Positions 58,140 through 60,836 of a DNA stretch of 60,836 bases are shown piece by piece. The DNA is from Microcaldota archaeon. Its GTDB lineage: Archaea; Micrarchaeota; Micrarchaeia; Micrarchaeales; Micrarchaeaceae. The notes under the pieces were generated by a model. That model saw only the letters and a list, made by a program, of their open reading frames with translations. It made no database searches and had not been told where the DNA came from. The translations under genes were made by a program, and so were the position numbers. Positions within the stretch are counted from its first letter, which is position 1; each line of letters starts with the position of its first letter. Where the stretch lies: the NCBI GenBank assembly GCA_021799475.1, contig JAJZAJ010000003.1, positions 1 through 60,836 on the forward strand, written 5' to 3'.

Positions 58140-60668
58140 ATGGAGGAAGGGCATGAAACGCTCGGTAGGGATGTCATACCTGTTCACTATGCATTAAAGC
58201 TGCAGCCCGACCTAAAGGCTTTCAGTTATACCGGCACTGTGATAATAAAGCTGTCGATAAGGAAGATGGTTTCTGATATACTGCTCAATGCCGGAAACAT
58301 AAAGATAAGGAAGGCGATACTCTACCAGAAAACGCTCAAACACCGCATGTCGGTATCGCATGACAGGAAAAAAGGACTGCTTGAGCTAAGGCTTCCGAAG
58401 CGCGTCAGGGGCAGTTGTGAGCTAGCGATAGAATTCTCAGGAAAGAACAATGACAGCATGTACGGATTCTACAGGACAATGTACATGACGGGAAAGAAGA
58501 AGAGATATAACCTGACGACCCATTTCGAGCCTGCCGATGCGCGTCAGATGATGCCGTGCTTCGACGAACCGGAGCTCAAGGCCACATTCGCCGTTTCGCT
58601 CGTTGTTGACAGGGAGATGGAAACGGTATCAAACATGCCGATCAAGGGGACTAATACTCTGCAGAAGGGAAAGAAGCTGGTGGTGTTTGAGACAACTCCC
58701 AGGATGTCGAGCTACCTCCTTTACATAGGGGTTGGAAAATATGATATTGTAGAAGGAAAATACCATAGCGTAAGGCTAAGAGTGCTTACGACGCCGGGCA
58801 AGAGACGGCTTGCCCTGCTGCCAATGAACTACCTGAAAAAATTCCTTGAGTTCCAGGAACGCTATTTCGGAATAAAGTATGTGCTGCCAAAACTTGACCT
58901 GATAGCGGTACCGGACTTTTCCCACGGAGCGATGGAGAACTGGGGCGCGATAGCGTTCAGGGAAACTGCATTGCTGGATGACATCAAGACTGCTTCTAGA
59001 TCCTCCAGGTTAAGGATCGCGGAGGTTATAGCGCACGAGCTGGCTCACCAGTGGTTCGGCGACCTTGTTACTATGAGGTGGTGGGACGAGATATGGCTCA
59101 ACGAGAGCTTTGCTGACTTCATAGAAAATAAGAGCGTAGATAAGGTATTCCCGCAATGGCAGACTAAGAAGAGGTATAAACTGTCCGTTATCGGATCAGC
59201 TATGGCTGCGGACCAGCTGAAGTCCACACATCCGATTTACGTGAAGATCAATACGCCGGAAGAAGTCAATTCCGTTTTCGATGCGATAAGCTATGGCAAG
59301 GGAAGCAGCGTACTCACCATGCTCGAGGCGTTTGTAGGCGAAAACATATTCAGGAAAGGACTGCATGCTTACCTGTCAAGCAACAGGTTCAGCAATGCGG
59401 AAGGAAGAGACCTGTGGGAATCGGTACAGAATGCTGCGAACGCATCGGGAAAGAAATTGCCGGTTTCCGGAATGATGGAAGCATGGATCAACAAGCCCGG
59501 TTTTCCGGTAATCGATGTGAAAAAGGAAAGCGACAGGTTCATAGTCTCGCAGAAGAGGTTCACGGTATTGAAGGAGTACAAAGATAGCATATGGCCTATC
59601 CCTCTGCAGTATATGACTGAGAAAGGAGAGGGCAAAATGATGCTGAACAGCAGCAGAGGAGCCATAGCTGACGGCTCGCCGTGGATAAAGCTCAATCATG
59701 GGCAGGCAGGCTTCTACAGGATTAGGTACAGCGCTGACCTGCTAAGGGAGCTCGGTCCGAGGATAAGAGAAAATGAGATAGACAGCATAGATGCATGGGG
59801 AGTGATAAACGATCTGTTCACTTTCGTGCGTTCCGGCAGAGAATCCCTTGATTCGTACATCGACTTCGTGAACACTTACTGCCTCTCATGCGGCTTCCCG
59901 GCAAATTCCGCAATCATGCTGCACCTTGAGTGGCTGAACAGGATCTCTTACAGCAAACCTTTCATTTATAAGATAAGAAGGAGCATGCTGTCATTTGATA
60001 GGAGGATCATGGACGATCTCGGATGGGAAGTCAGGAAAGGAGATGACCTGGTAACAATAAGCATCAGGAATGCCGCTATGGTCGGGCTCGGTAACGCGGG
60101 CGACAGGGAAGCGATTGAAAAAGGAGGAAGAATGCTGTCGGATCATTTTTCGGGAAAGAAGCGGCTCGATCCGAATATGATAATGCCAGTATACTCGCTT
60201 GCGGCTATCAACGGGGACAGAAAACTCTTTGACAGGTTCCTTGGCATATACGAAAAGGCGAAGATACCGGTTGAGAAGATATACGGACTGCAGGCGCTAG
60301 GCATGTTCAACGACAGGGAACTTGCTGAAAGGGCGCTGCAGATAAGCATGAGCGGCGCGGTGAGGCTTCAGGATAAGATATTCGTGGCGGCGCAGGTGGC
60401 CGCCAACCCAATGATGAAAGACCTGTTCTGGGACTGGGAGAAAGAGAACTGGAAGAAATTGATGGGCATCTTCGGCGCCGGCACTGGTATGCTCGATGAT
60501 TACGTTATGTTCAGCGCTATCAAGTGCGATGAAAAGGATAGGGATGGTTTTGCATCGTTCTTCAGGGAAAAAGGAAATAAAAGAGGAGATATAAACAGGG
60601 CGATAGCACAGGCATCAGAAATGATAGAGGCGAACATCGCATTTATTAACAAGAATGCGCGGGAGTGA
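58140..60668 (+). CDS. M1-family aminopeptidase, tricorn-factor F2/F3 type (842 aa)
   Basis: Zinc aminopeptidase acting on short peptides from the proteasome or tricorn. Exopeptidase motif GAMENWGAI near residue 263, zinc motif HELAHQWFGDLV near 299 with the third ligand in NESFADF near 321, and the catalytic Tyr region DAISYGKGSSVLTMLEAFVG. The C-terminal ERAP1-like helical domain is complete. ATG at 58140 follows GCGAGGAG, a reasonable ribosome site. Cytoplasmic, no signal peptide. Confidence 0.95.
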   Translation: MEEGHETLGRDVIPVHYALKLQPDLKAFSYTGTVIIKLSIRKMVSDILLNAGNIKIRKAILYQKTLKHRMSVSHDRKKGLLELRLPKRVRGSCELAIEFSGKNNDSMYGFYRTMYMTGKKKRYNLTTHFEPADARQMMPCFDEPELKATFAVSLVVDREMETVSNMPIKGTNTLQKGKKLVVFETTPRMSSYLLYIGVGKYDIVEGKYHSVRLRVLTTPGKRRLALLPMNYLKKFLEFQERYFGIKYVLPKLDLIAVPDFSHGAMENWGAIAFRETALLDDIKTASRSSRLRIAEVIAHELAHQWFGDLVTMRWWDEIWLNESFADFIENKSVDKVFPQWQTKKRYKLSVIGSAMAADQLKSTHPIYVKINTPEEVNSVFDAISYGKGSSVLTMLEAFVGENIFRKGLHAYLSSNRFSNAEGRDLWESVQNAANASGKKLPVSGMMEAWINKPGFPVIDVKKESDRFIVSQKRFTVLKEYKDSIWPIPLQYMTEKGEGKMMLNSSRGAIADGSPWIKLNHGQAGFYRIRYSADLLRELGPRIRENEIDSIDAWGVINDLFTFVRSGRESLDSYIDFVNTYCLSCGFPANSAIMLHLEWLNRISYSKPFIYKIRRSMLSFDRRIMDDLGWEVRKGDDLVTISIRNAAMVGLGNAGDREAIEKGGRMLSDHFSGKKRLDPNMIMPVYSLAAINGDRKLFDRFLGIYEKAKIPVEKIYGLQALGMFNDRELAERALQISMSGAVRLQDKIFVAAQVAANPMMKDLFWDWEKENWKKLMGIFGAGTGMLDDYVMFSAIKCDEKDRDGFASFFREKGNKRGDINRAIAQASEMIEANIAFINKNARE

Positions 60669-60693
60669 CCAGCGCATGAACGGCATGCGGCCT

Positions 60694-60722
60694 ACGCAAA
60701 GCCGTATGCTACGGCTTTGTGT
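60694..60722 (+). terminator. Strong hairpin after the aminopeptidase gene
   Basis: CAAAGCCGTA (60697-60706) and TACGGCTTTG (60710-60719) form a perfect 10-bp stem with a 3-base loop TGC, extendable by three more pairs (one G-T). It starts 26 bases after the M1 aminopeptidase stop and ends within the TGTGTAAAAA arm of a second inverted repeat. It may be a terminator, an mRNA-stabilising end, or part of the leader of the next ORF. Confidence 0.6.
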
Positions 60723-60775
60723 AAAAAGGTGTGAAAAATGACGACTTCTTACACAATAAAGGGTGTTTTTACACA
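60718..60775 (+). promoter_or_regulatory. Inverted repeat enclosing the start of the last ORF
   Basis: TGTGTAAAAA (60718-60727) and TTTTTACACA (60766-60775) are perfect 10-bp complements 38 bases apart. The Shine-Dalgarno-like GGTGTGA and ATG 60738 lie in the loop. The first arm shares bases with the hairpin at 60694-60722, so the two structures exclude each other. A protein operator is an alternative. Confidence 0.5.
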
Positions 60776-60836
60776 GAAGAGTATTTTTTATTTCTTTAAT
60801 ACTTCTAATACAAATAATACAAACCTTTTTAATAAT
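60738..60836 (+). CDS. Truncated ORF at the right edge
   Basis: ATG at 60738 has GGTGTGA 3-10 bases upstream. The visible 33 codons (MTTSYTIKGVFTQKSIFYFF then an Asn/Thr-rich stretch) have no stop before the window ends. The sequence is AT-rich. It may be the N-terminus of an accessory gene or not a gene at all. Confidence 0.3.
   Translation, partial: MTTSYTIKGVFTQKSIFYFFNTSNTNNTNLFNN

Overview
This window is archaeal, most likely from a small-genome DPANN/ARMAN-type lineage (Micrarchaeota-like; this placement is inference). The archaeal markers are geranylgeranylglyceryl phosphate synthase, Spt5 next to uL11, Sec61-beta, stand-alone RNase Z, a HerA-like ATPase, ScpA/ScpB and a tricorn-factor-like M1 aminopeptidase. 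TATA boxes (TTTAAATA/TTTATA type) lie about 25 bases before many starts, so many mRNAs look leaderless. Genes are tightly packed and on both strands. Five tRNA genes are visible: His-GTG, Arg-TCT, Glu-CTC, Val-GAC and Val-CAC.

Layout. 1-610: a minus-strand gene running off the left edge, made of near-identical 32-residue repeats that look like mTERF motifs, a family usually considered eukaryotic. 0.7-12.6 kb: housekeeping genes (Sec61-beta, AbrB-like protein, NAD(P)HX dehydratase, ArgRS, tRNA-His, a TPR-AAA+ fusion, RNase HI, AMMECR1, a UbiD/UbiA pair). 12.7-18.2 kb: an AT-rich accessory island between tRNA-Arg and tRNA-Glu, with an AAA/DUF4143 ATPase, methyltransferase, APH-like kinase, tails of defence genes (Cas1-like C-terminus, type II methylase C-terminus) and a PD-(D/E)XK-like nuclease. 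18.3-28.4 kb: mixed core genes (PH/zinc-ribbon protein, RNase H-fold proteins, RNase Z, a truncated RqcH/NEMF, GGGPS, an SDR epimerase, a degenerate proline dehydrogenase-like protein) plus two tiny Cys-containing proteins. 28.5-34.1 kb: three large unrecognised proteins (491, 896, 342 aa) read in one direction. 34.2-43.5 kb: information-processing genes (uL11, Spt5, Trm5-like, HtpX, ScpAB), a RelBE-type toxin-antitoxin pair beside a tRNA-Glu relic, cobalamin adenosyltransferase, GNAT, agmatinase-like protein and parvulin. 43.5-56.4 kb: a surface-glycan locus (FkbM methyltransferase, GalU, many GT2/GT4 and related glycosyltransferases, a hexapeptide acyltransferase) containing a tandemly duplicated two-gene unit. 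56.5-60.7 kb: HerA-like ATPase and M1 aminopeptidase. The window ends in a hairpin-rich leader and a truncated ORF.

Functional links. ScpA/ScpB are the accessory subunits of an SMC complex. Spt5 and uL11 link transcription and translation. GalU supplies UDP-glucose to the neighbouring glycosyltransferases. UbiD/UbiA resemble a prenylated-aromatic (quinone-type) pair, but the UbiA member lacks two normally conserved aspartates. The most unusual content is the mTERF-like repeat gene, the TPR-AAA+ fusion, the three-gene block of large unknown proteins, the 37-residue protein with ten cysteines, and the defence-gene graveyard.
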